Assembly (NCBI RefSeq): GCF_000970455.1
Contig: NZ_LAJG01000005.1
Coordinates: 372,001-436,000 of the forward strand
Source: Devosia soli
GTDB lineage: Bacteria > Pseudomonadota > Alphaproteobacteria > Rhizobiales > Devosiaceae
Direction of reading: 5' to 3'
DNA length: 64,000 bases
Under the pieces are notes generated by a model that saw only the letters and a list, made by a program, of their open reading frames with translations, did no database searches and had not been told where the DNA came from. This document shows, one piece after another, positions 8,705 through 18,092 of this stretch. The translations under genes were made by a program, and so were the position numbers. The stretch's first letter is position 1. Each line of letters opens with the position of its first letter.

Positions 8705-9184
8705 TCAATCATCCTCGGGAAGCGGCGGGGTGGCCTGGGCATCGAGCTCGGTCAGAAAGGCCCGGAAATCATTGGCCGCGGAGAAATTCTTGTAGACCGA
8801 AGCGAAGCGGACAAAGGCGACGTCATCAAGACCCTTGAGGCCTTCCATCACATATTCACCGATCTGGTCGGAGGTGATTTCGACATCGCCGAGGCTTTCG
8901 AGCTGGCGCACGATGCCGGAGATCATACGCTCGACGCGCTCGGGATCGACCGACCGCTTGCGCAGCGCCGTGTTGATGGAGCGCGTGAGCTTTTCGCGAT
9001 CGAACGGGACCTTGCGGCCCGATTTCTTGACCACCATGAGATCGCGAAGCTGCACGCGCTCGAAGGTGGTGAAGCGGCCGCCGCAGGCATTGCACACGCG
9101 GCGGCGGCGGATAGCACCCGAATCTTCGGTCGGGCGGCTATCCTTCACCTGGGTATCGTCATTGCCACAATAGGGGCAGCGCAT
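8705..9184 (-). CDS. nrdR: Transcriptional repressor NrdR
   Basis: NrdR represses ribonucleotide reductase genes in response to nucleotide pools. The protein has 159 residues. A zinc ribbon uses Cys3, Cys6, Cys31 and Cys34 (MRCPYCG and CNACGG), followed by an ATP-cone domain from about residue 49 ([16 protein letters not shown]) to 139. It lies 14 bp downstream of glyA, the usual alphaproteobacterial order, so it should be on the riboswitch-controlled glyA transcript. Confidence 0.96.
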   Translation of the reverse strand: MRCPYCGNDDTQVKDSRPTEDSGAIRRRRVCNACGGRFTTFERVQLRDLMVVKKSGRKVPFDREKLTRSINTALRKRSVDPERVERMISGIVRQLESLGDVEITSDQIGEYVMEGLKGLDDVAFVRFASVYKNFSAANDFRAFLTELDAQATPPLPEDD

Positions 9185-9198
9185 CGATTGCCTTTATC

Positions 9199-10493
<1,295 letters not shown>

Positions 10494-10497
<4 letters not shown>

Positions 10498-10598
10498 GCG
10501 AAGGTTTCCTCATGAAGGATCGGGGTGACCGGCACGGCGGTGCCTTTATCACGGCGGATAGCGCGAATCCACGGACGATACAGCTGTATTGAATCCAT
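10494..10598 (-). CDS. 34-residue ORF coupled to glyA, possible leader peptide
   Basis: A small ORF begins at the ATG at 10596-10598 behind a strong Shine-Dalgarno-like GGGGAG and ends with a TGA that overlaps the glyA ATG. It encodes a basic peptide starting [10 protein letters not shown] and ending HEETFA. It fills the whole space between the ZTP riboswitch and glyA, so ribosomes reaching glyA would normally arrive through it. glyA itself has only GAGG as a weak site (10503-10510). It could be a small protein or just a coupling device; no homologue is known to me. Confidence 0.55.
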
Positions 10599-10624
10599 GG
10601 GGCTCCCCTGATCGTGGATGGGTT

Positions 10625-10700
10625 GCCCAGGCGAGCGGCTCTCGTGACGTTCGCGTTCCCCGATGGTTCCCCATCTTTTCTCGCCAGTTGCGCGAACGCG
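10625..10700 (-). ncRNA. ZTP (pfl) riboswitch upstream of glyA
   Basis: On the minus strand the element reads 5' P1 CGTTCGCG, then AACTGGCGAG, a small hairpin GATGG-GGA-ACCATC, CGGGGAACG, closing P1 strand CGCGAACG, and finally GAGAGCCGCTCGCCTGGGC. P1 pairs perfectly. CTGGCGAG can pair with CTCGCC in the 3' domain, the pseudoknot of the class. The CUGGCG, CGGGGA and CCGC-CGCCUGGGC signatures are those of pfl RNAs, which sense the folate-stress alarmone ZTP (or ZMP) and sit before folate and purine genes such as glyA. No T-run follows the aptamer, so control is probably translational. Confidence 0.88.
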
Positions 10701-10815
10701 CTCCTTATGCCGCAAAAGCGCAGTGAGGAAAAGAGCTAATGCCGCGCAACCCTTGGCCGCCGGCAACATTGAATCGGCAATCGGCATAGCGGGCCTCTGG
10801 CCCAGGAGTTTTGAA

Positions 10816-11268
10816 ATGAACAAATTCGCCTCCGTTGTCGGCGCGCTGACCCTTGGCAGCATGGCTGCCCTGACCGCCCTCCCCGCCCAGGCGCAGAACG
10901 TCACTCTCAGCTTCGGCCAAAAATATCAGGTCGTTGAAACCTATTGCGATCGCTACCCGTCGGATCCGGATTGCGACAGCTTCTATCGCGGCAGCTGGCG
11001 CGATCGCGACTATCAGCGCTTCTACAGCACCCGCCGCGCACCGATCGACAATATCGCCTCGGGCCTTTTCGGCTTTACCTTTGGCGCGGCCCTTGGCTCG
11101 ATCATCGCCAACAGCAATGCCAATGCGCGCAGCGGCGATGTCGTTGTTTCCAACAGCCGCAGCTACGATGCCCATGTGCAGGCTTGCTACAACCGCTATC
11201 GTTCCTACGACGAAGAAACCAATACGTTCATGGGTTATGACGGCGTCCGCCGTCAGTGCCAGCTCTAA
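10816..11268 (+). CDS. BA14K-family secreted protein
   Basis: This 150-residue protein has a Sec signal peptide (about residues 1-26, ending LPAQAQ). The C-terminus fits the BA14K family first described in Brucella: HVQACYNRYRSYDEETNTF, then GVRRQCQL, with two conserved cysteines. A glycine/alanine-rich segment near the middle (ASGLFGFTFGAALGSIIA) may be a membrane-associating helix. The ATG has AGGAG upstream. Brucella BA14K is an immunoreactive, lectin-like protein; its role in free-living species is not settled. The gene is divergent from glyA and overlaps the convergent small gene at 11265 by a few bases. Confidence 0.82.
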   Translation: MNKFASVVGALTLGSMAALTALPAQAQNVTLSFGQKYQVVETYCDRYPSDPDCDSFYRGSWRDRDYQRFYSTRRAPIDNIASGLFGFTFGAALGSIIANSNANARSGDVVVSNSRSYDAHVQACYNRYRSYDEETNTFMGYDGVRRQCQL

Positions 11269-11477
11269 GCGTATTTCCCAGGCTTTTTCGGCTCGGCGAC
11301 CGGTTCCGGTTCGCCGAGCTTTTTCATGAGCTTGGCATGGGCAAGCCGCTGCATGTGCAGGCGGCTGGCATTGACTGGCGTGATAACGAAGACTTCCGTG
11401 CCGGTCACTTCGTCGATCGCGGCGACGCGCATGACCTGCCCCATCTGCACGAATTCGAACAACACCTCGCCCGGCAT
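11265..11477 (-). CDS. Short DUF6898-like protein
   Basis: This 70-residue protein opens with GEVLFEFVQMGQVMRVAAIDEVTGTEVFVITP, in a short beta-rich pattern, and continues with a helix (ASRLHMQRLAHAKLMKKLG). It looks like the small alphaproteobacterial family DUF6898; that name is from memory and unverified. The ATG at 11475-11477 follows a good GGAGG. The C-terminal tail is Pro/Glu/Lys-rich and probably disordered. It has no signal peptide. It stands alone between the ldtP terminator and the BA14K gene, with which it converges. Function unknown. Confidence 0.65.
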   Translation of the reverse strand: MPGEVLFEFVQMGQVMRVAAIDEVTGTEVFVITPVNASRLHMQRLAHAKLMKKLGEPEPVAEPKKPGKYA

Positions 11478-11550
11478 TGGACCTCCATTGGTACAAAGAG
11501 CTTAGCAGGGATTCGGGGAAGGCGGCCACTGGGGTAGCGCGGCCTAAAGG

Positions 11551-11576
11551 AAAATCCCCGCGGCTGCGGGGATTTT
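11551..11576 (-). terminator. Terminator of the L,D-transpeptidase gene
   Basis: The 11-bp perfect stem AAAATCCCCGC/GCGGGGATTTT (11551-11561 with 11566-11576) has a GGCT loop and is flanked by A/T runs. It lies about 90 bp after the stop at 11668 on the minus strand. Confidence 0.85.
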
Positions 11577-11667
11577 GCGGGTCGGTGTGTTCGTCCCATT
11601 CGAGCGTAGTCTTATGGCCTTGATCTCTCAAGATGCTCCACCGGAGCATTTGCCATAACGGATGAGA

Positions 11668-12936
11668 TCAAGCGTCGAAGCTGACCTTGCCCTGCTCGTC
11701 GAACTTGTAAACGTCGTCACGGAAGCTGACGGTGCCTTTGCGGTTGGCCCAGGCCGTGATGTAGGTCGTGTGGATCGGCACGCGGGCCTTGCACTCGACG
11801 TCGAGGCGCTGGAGCGAGTCAAAGGTCGAGTCGACCTTCTGCTGATCCCAATCGCCATTGTCGCGCAGGAGCCAATTGACCAGCTGGTTGACGCCATCGA
11901 CGCGGACGCAGCCCGAGGAGTGGAAGCGGGCGTTTTCGCCGAACAGCGCCTTGGTCGGAGTGTCGTGCAGGTAGCAATCGTAGGGATTATAGAAGTTGAT
12001 CTTGCAGTGGCCCATGGAGTTGGCGGCGCCGGGCTCCTGGCGATACATGTAATTGACTTCGGCGTCGCTGATATTGGACCAGTTGATGGTCGAAGGATCA
12101 ACCTTGTTACCCGAACCGTCGTAGATGAAGATATTCTGCTCGGTCAGGTAGTTCGGGTTTTCCATCATGTACTTGGTCAGGTCCTGGCGAACCAGCGACT
12201 TGGGCACATGCCAATAAGGGTTGAAGTTGATCTGGCTGATCTTGCTGGCCATGATCGGGGTGGCGCGCTCGACGCGACCGACAACGGCGGTATGTCGCTG
12301 CTCGACCATACCGTCATTGACCGCCTCGATGGTGGCGGCCGGGATGTTGACCACGACATAGCGCGGGTTGAGGTTCGCGGCCATGTTCTGGACGCGGGTG
12401 TAATTGAGATAGAGCTGCTGCAGGCGCGTCTGGGCCGGGACCGCCATGGCATACCAGGTGGCTTCATCGACCTGGCCATTGACGACGAGGCCGTGACGGG
12501 CCTGGAAGGCGCGAACGCCGGCGTCGGTCGCAGCATCGAAGACATCGTTGACGTTTTCGACGAGCGCCATGTCGCCCGAGGAAATCAGCCTGCGCTTGAG
12601 CGCCACGACCGCGCGCGAGGACTTGCCGAGGTTGAGCCCATAGGCTTCCTGCGGGATTTCCTCCCAGCCGCCGGCGGCGACGAAGGGCTCATACTGTGAA
12701 ATGGCGAGCTGGAGGTTGTAGACCGTATCGTAGGACAGGATCGGCTCATTGGTGGAAATGAGCGCTTCGGCAGCGGCAGTGGCGCCGCCCTGATCCGCAT
12801 CGCGCAGCACACGATTGCGCGCGAACATGTCCCAGATCGACTCTCCCTCCTGCGCCCGGGCCATGGTCGGCAACAGCGCGGTGCTGGCACCGGCGATGGC
12901 CATGGTCTGGATAAAGGAACGTCGATTTATCCGCAT
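11668..12936 (-). CDS. ldtP: Tat-exported L,D-transpeptidase
   Basis: This 422-residue YkuD-domain enzyme forms or edits 3-3 crosslinks (or protein links) in periplasmic peptidoglycan. From the ATG at 12934-12936 the N-terminus is a twin-arginine signal (MRINRRSFIQTMAIAG, cleavage near ARA). A peptidoglycan-binding-like region around residues 105-165 (AFQARHGLVVNGQVDEATW) precedes the YkuD domain, whose active site is HSSGCVRV with His339 and Cys343; a further His324 precedes it. The symbol rests on the adjacent LdtR-type regulator upstream, the arrangement known from Liberibacter and rhizobia. The frame remains open to 13044. Confidence 0.88.
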   Translation of the reverse strand: MRINRRSFIQTMAIAGASTALLPTMARAQEGESIWDMFARNRVLRDADQGGATAAAEALISTNEPILSYDTVYNLQLAISQYEPFVAAGGWEEIPQEAYGLNLGKSSRAVVALKRRLISSGDMALVENVNDVFDAATDAGVRAFQARHGLVVNGQVDEATWYAMAVPAQTRLQQLYLNYTRVQNMAANLNPRYVVVNIPAATIEAVNDGMVEQRHTAVVGRVERATPIMASKISQINFNPYWHVPKSLVRQDLTKYMMENPNYLTEQNIFIYDGSGNKVDPSTINWSNISDAEVNYMYRQEPGAANSMGHCKINFYNPYDCYLHDTPTKALFGENARFHSSGCVRVDGVNQLVNWLLRDNGDWDQQKVDSTFDSLQRLDVECKARVPIHTTYITAWANRKGTVSFRDDVYKFDEQGKVSFDA

Positions 12937-13248
12937 ATCGTCACCCAAGATTCGCTTCGCCTCGATTTCGGGCGATACCATTGCCAAACCCTGCTCCACA
13001 ACGGCGGTCAACGCCTTGTGAACCATGGTGGCACGTCCGTCCATAAAACGAGAAATGGTTTAAAACTCGGTAATCCGGCTGCGCCCCATTTGCGGCACAA
13101 ATAAGAAACGCCGGCCATTGGCCGGCGTCTCCGCAATGAGTGTGGCGTGGAGGCAACACGTGCCCACACCCGCTCGCTATGTTCCATCCGGCCTGCGCAC
13201 GGCAGGCCGATGATGCTGTCGAGGCTGACCCGCAGGCCGGCGCTTCGC
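12937..13248. other. 312-bp gap between ldtP and ldtR
   Basis: The gap holds the probable ldtP promoter and leader. A terminator-like palindrome lies at 13100-13128, and GC-rich sequence around 13140-13240 shows no convincing gene. An in-frame extension of ldtP to 13044 is possible but lacks protein-like features. Confidence 0.5.
13100..13128 (-). terminator. Rho-independent terminator of ldtR
   Basis: ACGCCGGCC (13108-13116) and GGCCGGCGT (13120-13128) form a perfect 9-bp stem with a 3-nt loop. On the minus strand it is followed by TTCTTATTTG. Confidence 0.85.
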
Positions 13249-13758
13249 CTAGAGCTTATAAAGGATCTGATCGACCCAGAAGCGCTCGAGGCGTGCGAGA
13301 GCCTTGTTGAGGTTGTCGAACTCGTCATCGCCCAGACCGCCGACCTTATCGATCGACTTGAGGTGACGATCATAGAGTTCGTCGATGACTTCCGCGACTT
13401 CTTCGCCCTTGGGGGTGAGGCGAATGCGGACCGAACGACGATCGGTGCGCGAGCGCTCCTGGAAGATGTAGCCGGTTTCGACGAGCTTCTTGAGATTGTA
13501 GGAGACGTTGGAGCCGAGATAGTAACCACGCGAACGCAGTTCGCCGGCGGTCAGTTCGCTATCGCCGATGTTGAACATCAGCAGCGCCTGGACAGGGTTG
13601 ATATCGTCCCAACCCATGCGGTCGAACTCATCCTTGATCAGGTCGAGCAGGCGACGGTGCAGGCGCTCCACGCGGGAGACAGCTTCGAGATAGAGGGGCT
13701 TGAGACCTTCCGGACGGTTTGGAGAAAGTGCCTCAGCTGCGTTCGATTTGATTGCCAT
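13249..13758 (-). CDS. ldtR: MarR-family regulator LdtR
   Basis: This 169-residue winged-helix regulator has MarR-type elements: ALLMFNIGDSELTAGELRSR, then the recognition region YLGSNVSYNLKKLVETGYI, and the wing ERSRTDRRSVRIRLT (about residues 60-120). The start ATG at 13756-13758 has GAGG six bases upstream. LdtR proteins of Liberibacter and Sinorhizobium control an L,D-transpeptidase and osmotic-stress tolerance. The transpeptidase gene follows directly on the same strand here, separated by a terminator, which implies regulation rather than co-transcription. Confidence 0.88.
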   Translation of the reverse strand: MAIKSNAAEALSPNRPEGLKPLYLEAVSRVERLHRRLLDLIKDEFDRMGWDDINPVQALLMFNIGDSELTAGELRSRGYYLGSNVSYNLKKLVETGYIFQERSRTDRRSVRIRLTPKGEEVAEVIDELYDRHLKSIDKVGGLGDDEFDNLNKALARLERFWVDQILYKL

Positions 13759-13982
13759 AGTGTGCCTCACTGTTTTTCTCTGCGTGCGATTTTTCGCATC
13801 TCATGAGGCCAAACTACGACGGCCGGACTAAGATCACCCTAAACAGCACGCTTAATGGCATCTTACTGGAAAGCAATGAGAATTTGGCTTAACGGTTCGT
13901 CACACCGGTGCATAAACTTGTAACCTTTCCGGGGTGTAAACGGGGCGAGCCCCCTCACCTCGTCATCCGGAGGCGGGCAAAG

Positions 13983-14369
13983 TCAGTCCGCGGCCTGCTG
14001 CCGGGTGAAGCGGAAGCTCAGCGCAAAGATGACCGAAATAGCCGCGAGCAGCACGATGCGCACGGCAAAGCCCAGGGCCGACATGCGAACGTCGGGACTG
14101 CCGGCGACATAGAGCGCGAGTTCGGCGCCGGTCGAGCCGACCAGCAGCACCGCACCCCAGCTCGCCTTGAGCCAGAGGCCGACGCCGGCGAAAAGCCGCG
14201 ATAGCGAGAAGATGCCGAGGAGAATGAAGCCGGTGGGGCCCATGACGGCGAGCGGGCTGGTTTCGCCGAGATTGATGCCGAGCAGCCGACCGGCATCGCT
14301 GAGCCCCAGCGCGAGACTGAGAAGGGCGACAATGCGAATATAAAGACCGAGCTGGGGCGACTTGAACAT
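13983..14369 (-). CDS. Four-helix membrane protein, DUF6163-like
   Basis: This 128-residue integral membrane protein has about four hydrophobic segments (residues near 11-25, 43-62, 70-90 and 98-118) and no catalytic motif. Its place upstream of ldtR and next to hemB, and its size, resemble the Hyphomicrobiales family DUF6163; that name is from memory. It could belong to the envelope-stress group with LdtR/LdtP, but 224 bp separate it from ldtR, so it need not share a promoter. The start ATG at 14367-14369 was kept because the first helix begins soon after it. Confidence 0.7.
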   Translation of the reverse strand: MFKSPQLGLYIRIVALLSLALGLSDAGRLLGINLGETSPLAVMGPTGFILLGIFSLSRLFAGVGLWLKASWGAVLLVGSTGAELALYVAGSPDVRMSALGFAVRIVLLAAISVIFALSFRFTRQQAAD

Positions 14370-14542
14370 GGCTCTTTAGTAGCGAGCGCAGGCATCTGCG
14401 ACAAGCGGCGGCTTGGACATGCGCGACGCCCCTGATAAGACCCCATCAGCCAACGTGGGCACGGCCCCGCCGCCTTCCGCATCTCCGCTGCGGATCGCGC
14501 ATCGCCGGCAGGCACCAAGACCACGCAGCAAGGAATAATACG

Positions 14543-15556
14543 ATGAGCGAAAGCTGGCCAAAGCACGACATGTCCTTCCTCCAGGGCCGCAGGCCGCGCC
14601 GGTTGCGACGGACGGAGTGGAGCCGGAACATGGTGCGCGAGACCGAACTCTTGCCGCGCGACCTGATCTGGCCGCTCTTCGTCATCGAGGGGCAGAACGA
14701 GCGGACACAGATCAAGACGATGCCCGGCGTCGAGCGGCTTACGATCGATCTTTTGGTTGAGGCGGCGAAGGCGGCCCGCGATGCCGGCATTCCGGCGCTA
14801 GCGCTTTTCCCGAATACGCCGGACCATTTACGCAGCGAAGACGGGGCCGAAGCATATAACCCGGACAATTTGATGTGCCGGGCGCTGGCCGCTATCAAAT
14901 CGGCAGTGCCCGAGATCGGGCTGATCGCCGACGTGGCGCTCGACGAATATTCGAGCGACGGGCAGGACGGGCTTGTAAGGGATGGTCATATCCTCAATGA
15001 CGAGACTGTAGCGGCCATGGTCAGATCGGCCCTCGTGCAGGCCAAGGCTGGCGCAGACATCATCGCCCCCTCTGACATGATGGATGGGCGGGTGGCGGCG
15101 ATCCGTCATGCGCTCGATGCCGACGGGTTCGAGCACGTGCAGATTATGTCCTACGCGGCCAAGTATGCGTCCTGCTATTATGGTCCGTTCCGCGAGGCGG
15201 TCGGTTCGGGCAGCCGGCTGCGCGGCGACAAGCGCACCTATCAGATGGATTACGCCAATTCGGACGAGGCGCTGCGTGAGATCGAGCAGGATATCGCGGA
15301 GGGCGCGGACAGCGTGATGATCAAGCCGGGCATGCCCTATCTCGACATCGTGCGCCGCGCCAAGGACGCCTTCAACGTGCCGATCTATGTTTATCAGGTG
15401 AGCGGGGAATATGCGATGATCGAGCTCGCCGGGGCAGCCGGCGCGATCAACCGCGATGCAGCTGTGCTCGAAAGCCTCTGGGCCTTCAAGCGCGCCGGCG
15501 CCAATGGCATCCTGACCTATTACGCGCTCGAAATGGCGCGGAAGCTCGGGCGCTAG
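14543..15556 (+). CDS. hemB: Delta-aminolevulinic acid dehydratase (porphobilinogen synthase)
   Basis: This 337-residue enzyme condenses two 5-aminolevulinate molecules to porphobilinogen in heme synthesis. The two active-site lysines are Lys207 (SYAAKYAS) and Lys261 (MIKPGMP). The region that binds catalytic zinc in many enzymes reads DVALDEYSSDGQDG (residues 130-143), with Ala and Asp in place of the cysteines. This is therefore the zinc-independent, magnesium/potassium-type enzyme usual in alphaproteobacteria. AAGGAA precedes the ATG. The stop overlaps the convergent exporter gene by four bases. Confidence 0.97.
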   Translation: MSESWPKHDMSFLQGRRPRRLRRTEWSRNMVRETELLPRDLIWPLFVIEGQNERTQIKTMPGVERLTIDLLVEAAKAARDAGIPALALFPNTPDHLRSEDGAEAYNPDNLMCRALAAIKSAVPEIGLIADVALDEYSSDGQDGLVRDGHILNDETVAAMVRSALVQAKAGADIIAPSDMMDGRVAAIRHALDADGFEHVQIMSYAAKYASCYYGPFREAVGSGSRLRGDKRTYQMDYANSDEALREIEQDIAEGADSVMIKPGMPYLDIVRRAKDAFNVPIYVYQVSGEYAMIELAGAAGAINRDAAVLESLWAFKRAGANGILTYYALEMARKLGR

Positions 15557-16491
15557 ACCGTTTCTTCCGGCGCTGCTGCAACCTCTTCCCTGGCGCGCGC
15601 TCTGCGGCGGCGCGCCATGGTTGCGCTGACGATACCTCCGCTGGCGACCAAGGCTATGCCGATGATCGCGATGGCGTCGGGCGCATGGCCGAAAATGACC
15701 CAGCCAAAAAGCGCGGCCCAGCCGAGGTGGAGATAGTTCATGGGCGCGAGAATCGCGGCGGGCGCATAGCGATAAGACTGGGTCAGAAGATAGTGCCCGA
15801 GCCCGGCCGAGACGCCGAGGCTAAGAAACAAGACGACCTGAAGTGCAGTCGGCGTTTGGCCATAGAGCGTCCAAGGCAGCATGATGCCAAAGATAATGGC
15901 GCCGAAAAGGGCCGTGTAGAAGAGGAGTGTCAAGGTGCGCTCGGTGCGTGCAAGCACGCGCGACAGGAGATTATAGCCCGTCGCAAAGACCACATTGCCG
16001 AGTGTCAGCGCTACACCCAGGGGATCGAGGCCGCCACCCGGGCGAGCGATCAACAAGACGCCGCCAAATCCAAGACCTGCGGCAAACCAGGCGGCCGGGC
16101 TGACAGCTTCGTTCAGCAGAGAGCCGGAGAGCAGGATCACGAGGACTGGCGAGAGATAGGCAATGGCGGTCGCCTCGGCGAGCGGCATCCGCTGGAGCGC
16201 CAGGCCCATGAGCAAAGACCCGAGTGCCAGACTACCACCGCGCACAATGACAAGCGCCGGGCGCGTCATCTGGATCATCCGCCGCCCCTGAAAGGGAGCG
16301 ACGACAGCGATCATCAGCAGGGCATGGGTGATATAGCGGACGGCCATGACCAGCGGCACATTGTAGTCGGTGACCAGGAGCTTGTTGGCGGTGTCGGTAT
16401 AGGCGAATAACAGCGTCGCCCCGACAATCAGGGCAAGGCCGCGCAATGGCTGATCGGTCAGCGGCGCGGGGGGCGCGGAAGTGGTCGACAT
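15553..16491 (-). CDS. EamA-family (DMT superfamily) transporter
   Basis: This 312-residue inner-membrane protein has about ten hydrophobic helices in two EamA halves. The first begins at GLALIVGATLLFAYTDTANKL and the second around LTLGNVVFATGYNLL. I chose the ATG at 16489-16491 because the upstream frame is rich in Arg/Pro and has no membrane character. DMT exporters of this type move amino acids or other metabolites outward, and some relatives are named riboflavin or S-adenosylmethionine transporters. The substrate cannot be read here. It converges on hemB and has no operon partner. Confidence 0.85.
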   Translation of the reverse strand: MSTTSAPPAPLTDQPLRGLALIVGATLLFAYTDTANKLLVTDYNVPLVMAVRYITHALLMIAVVAPFQGRRMIQMTRPALVIVRGGSLALGSLLMGLALQRMPLAEATAIAYLSPVLVILLSGSLLNEAVSPAAWFAAGLGFGGVLLIARPGGGLDPLGVALTLGNVVFATGYNLLSRVLARTERTLTLLFYTALFGAIIFGIMLPWTLYGQTPTALQVVLFLSLGVSAGLGHYLLTQSYRYAPAAILAPMNYLHLGWAALFGWVIFGHAPDAIAIIGIALVASGGIVSATMARRRRARAREEVAAAPEETV

Positions 16492-16595
16492 GGGTTGGGT
16501 CCGGGGCAGCGAGCGGCAGGGCGACTCGCGAAGGGCGGGATTGGAGCGACAATAGGCGCCAAGGCCCGCCAAGCCTAGCGGAAACGCCTCAATCG

Positions 16596-17393
16596 CTACG
16601 CGGCTTTGCGGCTGACGACCAAGCCGACTTCCTTGGTAACATCGATGGCGCCGTTGCCGGCTTTGAACGCGGATTGAATTGCAGCGCGGAAGGCGGCCTG
16701 TTGATCGGGCGGCGCGGTATCGCCGGGTGGGTACGAGGTGAGGGCAAGATAGACGACCTCAGGATCGGTGACGCGCATGGTGGCGGGGTGGATCTTGAGT
16801 TCAGCATTGCCGAACTGTGTCTTGAGCAAGTCCCGTGCGCGGTCGAGGCCGAAGGCTTCGCCAGCAGGATCGCGTGGGGCGCTGCCGAAGACGGTGGTCA
16901 GGGCATAGAGTTCGGCCATGTTGTTGCGGCCGTTTGTCGTGACCAGAAGCGTGCCGCCGGGCCCTAGCACGCGGTGGAATTCGGCGATGGCGGCGGCCTG
17001 ATCGGCCATATGGTAGAGCACGTGCATGGCGATGACGGCATCGAAGCTGGCATCTTCAAAGGGAAGATTTGCAGCATCGGCAACCCGCGTCGCGATGTTG
17101 GCGAAAGACAGCGGACGGCAGCGGGTTTCGGCTTCCGCGACCATGCCGGGTGACTGATCCAGAAGCGTCAGATCGAGGCCTTAAGGAAGCACTGGCACTG
17201 CGTCCTCCCAGAACCAGGCGGGACCACGCCCGACATCGAGTATGTTGGCGCCTGCCGCTGTGGGAAGATGCCGCGCGACCCAGGTGAACCAGGGAACGTC
17301 GGCGATTGTGAACCCACCGGAGAGTCGCGCGCGGGCCGCCAGTTTTTCGCTATCGGAATATTGGCGATCCATGCCTTCCGTTATCCGGCTCAT
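16596..17393 (-). pseudogene. SAM-dependent methyltransferase, interrupted by an in-frame stop
   Basis: Two open segments in the same frame make one class I methyltransferase of about 265 codons. The N-terminal part (from ATG 17391-17393) contains NILDVGRGPAWFWE, motif I, and ends at a TAA at 17181-17183. Just beyond, GLDLTLLDQSPGMVAEAE continues the fold in the same frame, followed by the VIAMHVLYHM and LGPGGTLLVTTNG motifs. One base change (for example GAA to TAA) would explain the break. The family normally has VGCG in motif I; Arg replaces Cys here, a second sign of decay. A downstream ATG could make only a truncated protein without the SAM site. Confidence 0.82.
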
Positions 17394-17517
17394 CGCGTCC
17401 TCCCTGCTCGGGGAAGGATAGGACGGAAGGGCGAACAAGTCATCCGTCCTGGCACGGCTGTTCCATTTCTCGGCCTTGGGTCTTGCATTGCGGCGCGGTC
17501 GTGACAATTTCTCGATC

Positions 17518-18033
17518 ATGACCCAGGATTACGCCGACGCCCGCCCTTACCTTCCCGATCCATCGACAGCGCCTGAGCTGTTCGAAGGCGTGTTGACGCG
17601 ACGCGTCATCGCGCATCTGATCGATCTTGCCGTCATCGGGGCACTGCTGATGGCAGTGTCGGTCGTCGGGCTGATTCTCGGCTTCCTGACCTTCGGCCTC
17701 GCTTGGGCGGCGATGTTTCTCGTCGTGCCGGGCGTTATTGTCCTTTATTATGGGGCCACGTTGGGCTCGACGCGGCGCGCCACGATCGGCATGCAGATGA
17801 TGGATATCGTCCTGACCCCGACGCGCGGACAGCCGCTCGATGGCTGGATGGCCATTCTCCATGCGGGGCTGTTTTGGGTAACCTTCTGGATTTCCTGGCC
17901 GATTTCGCTGCTCTTCGCGCTCTTCACACCGCGTCGTCAGATGATCCACGATCTTGTGGTCGGCACGCTGATGATCCGCCGGTCGCCGATGACCCGGCAC
18001 TGGCAGAATACGCCCCGCACCGCATTTTACTGA
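17518..18033 (+). CDS. RDD-family membrane protein
   Basis: This 171-residue protein has the RDD domain: the LTRRVIAHLIDLAVIGALLM helix carries the conserved Arg and Asp (about residues 26-45). Two further hydrophobic segments follow near 48-77 and 110-135, and the tail ends near RRQMIHDLVVGTLMIRR. RDD proteins are small membrane proteins of mostly unknown role; some act in ion homeostasis. The ATG is at 17518-17520. It lies 59 bp before bpt, and this pairing downstream of hemB is common in alphaproteobacteria, so the two are probably co-transcribed. Confidence 0.85.
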   Translation: MTQDYADARPYLPDPSTAPELFEGVLTRRVIAHLIDLAVIGALLMAVSVVGLILGFLTFGLAWAAMFLVVPGVIVLYYGATLGSTRRATIGMQMMDIVLTPTRGQPLDGWMAILHAGLFWVTFWISWPISLLFALFTPRRQMIHDLVVGTLMIRRSPMTRHWQNTPRTAFY

Positions 18034-18092
18034 AATATTGCGGCAAAAGGGCTTGAGGGGTAAACTCGTTCGATCGCAGCAACGGGTCTTCG

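Noticed and set aside
10625..10700. Glycine or tetrahydrofolate riboswitch before glyA
   Set aside because: The CUGGCG, CGGGGA and CGCCUGGGC signatures and pseudoknot fit the ZTP class; glycine tandem aptamer segments are absent.
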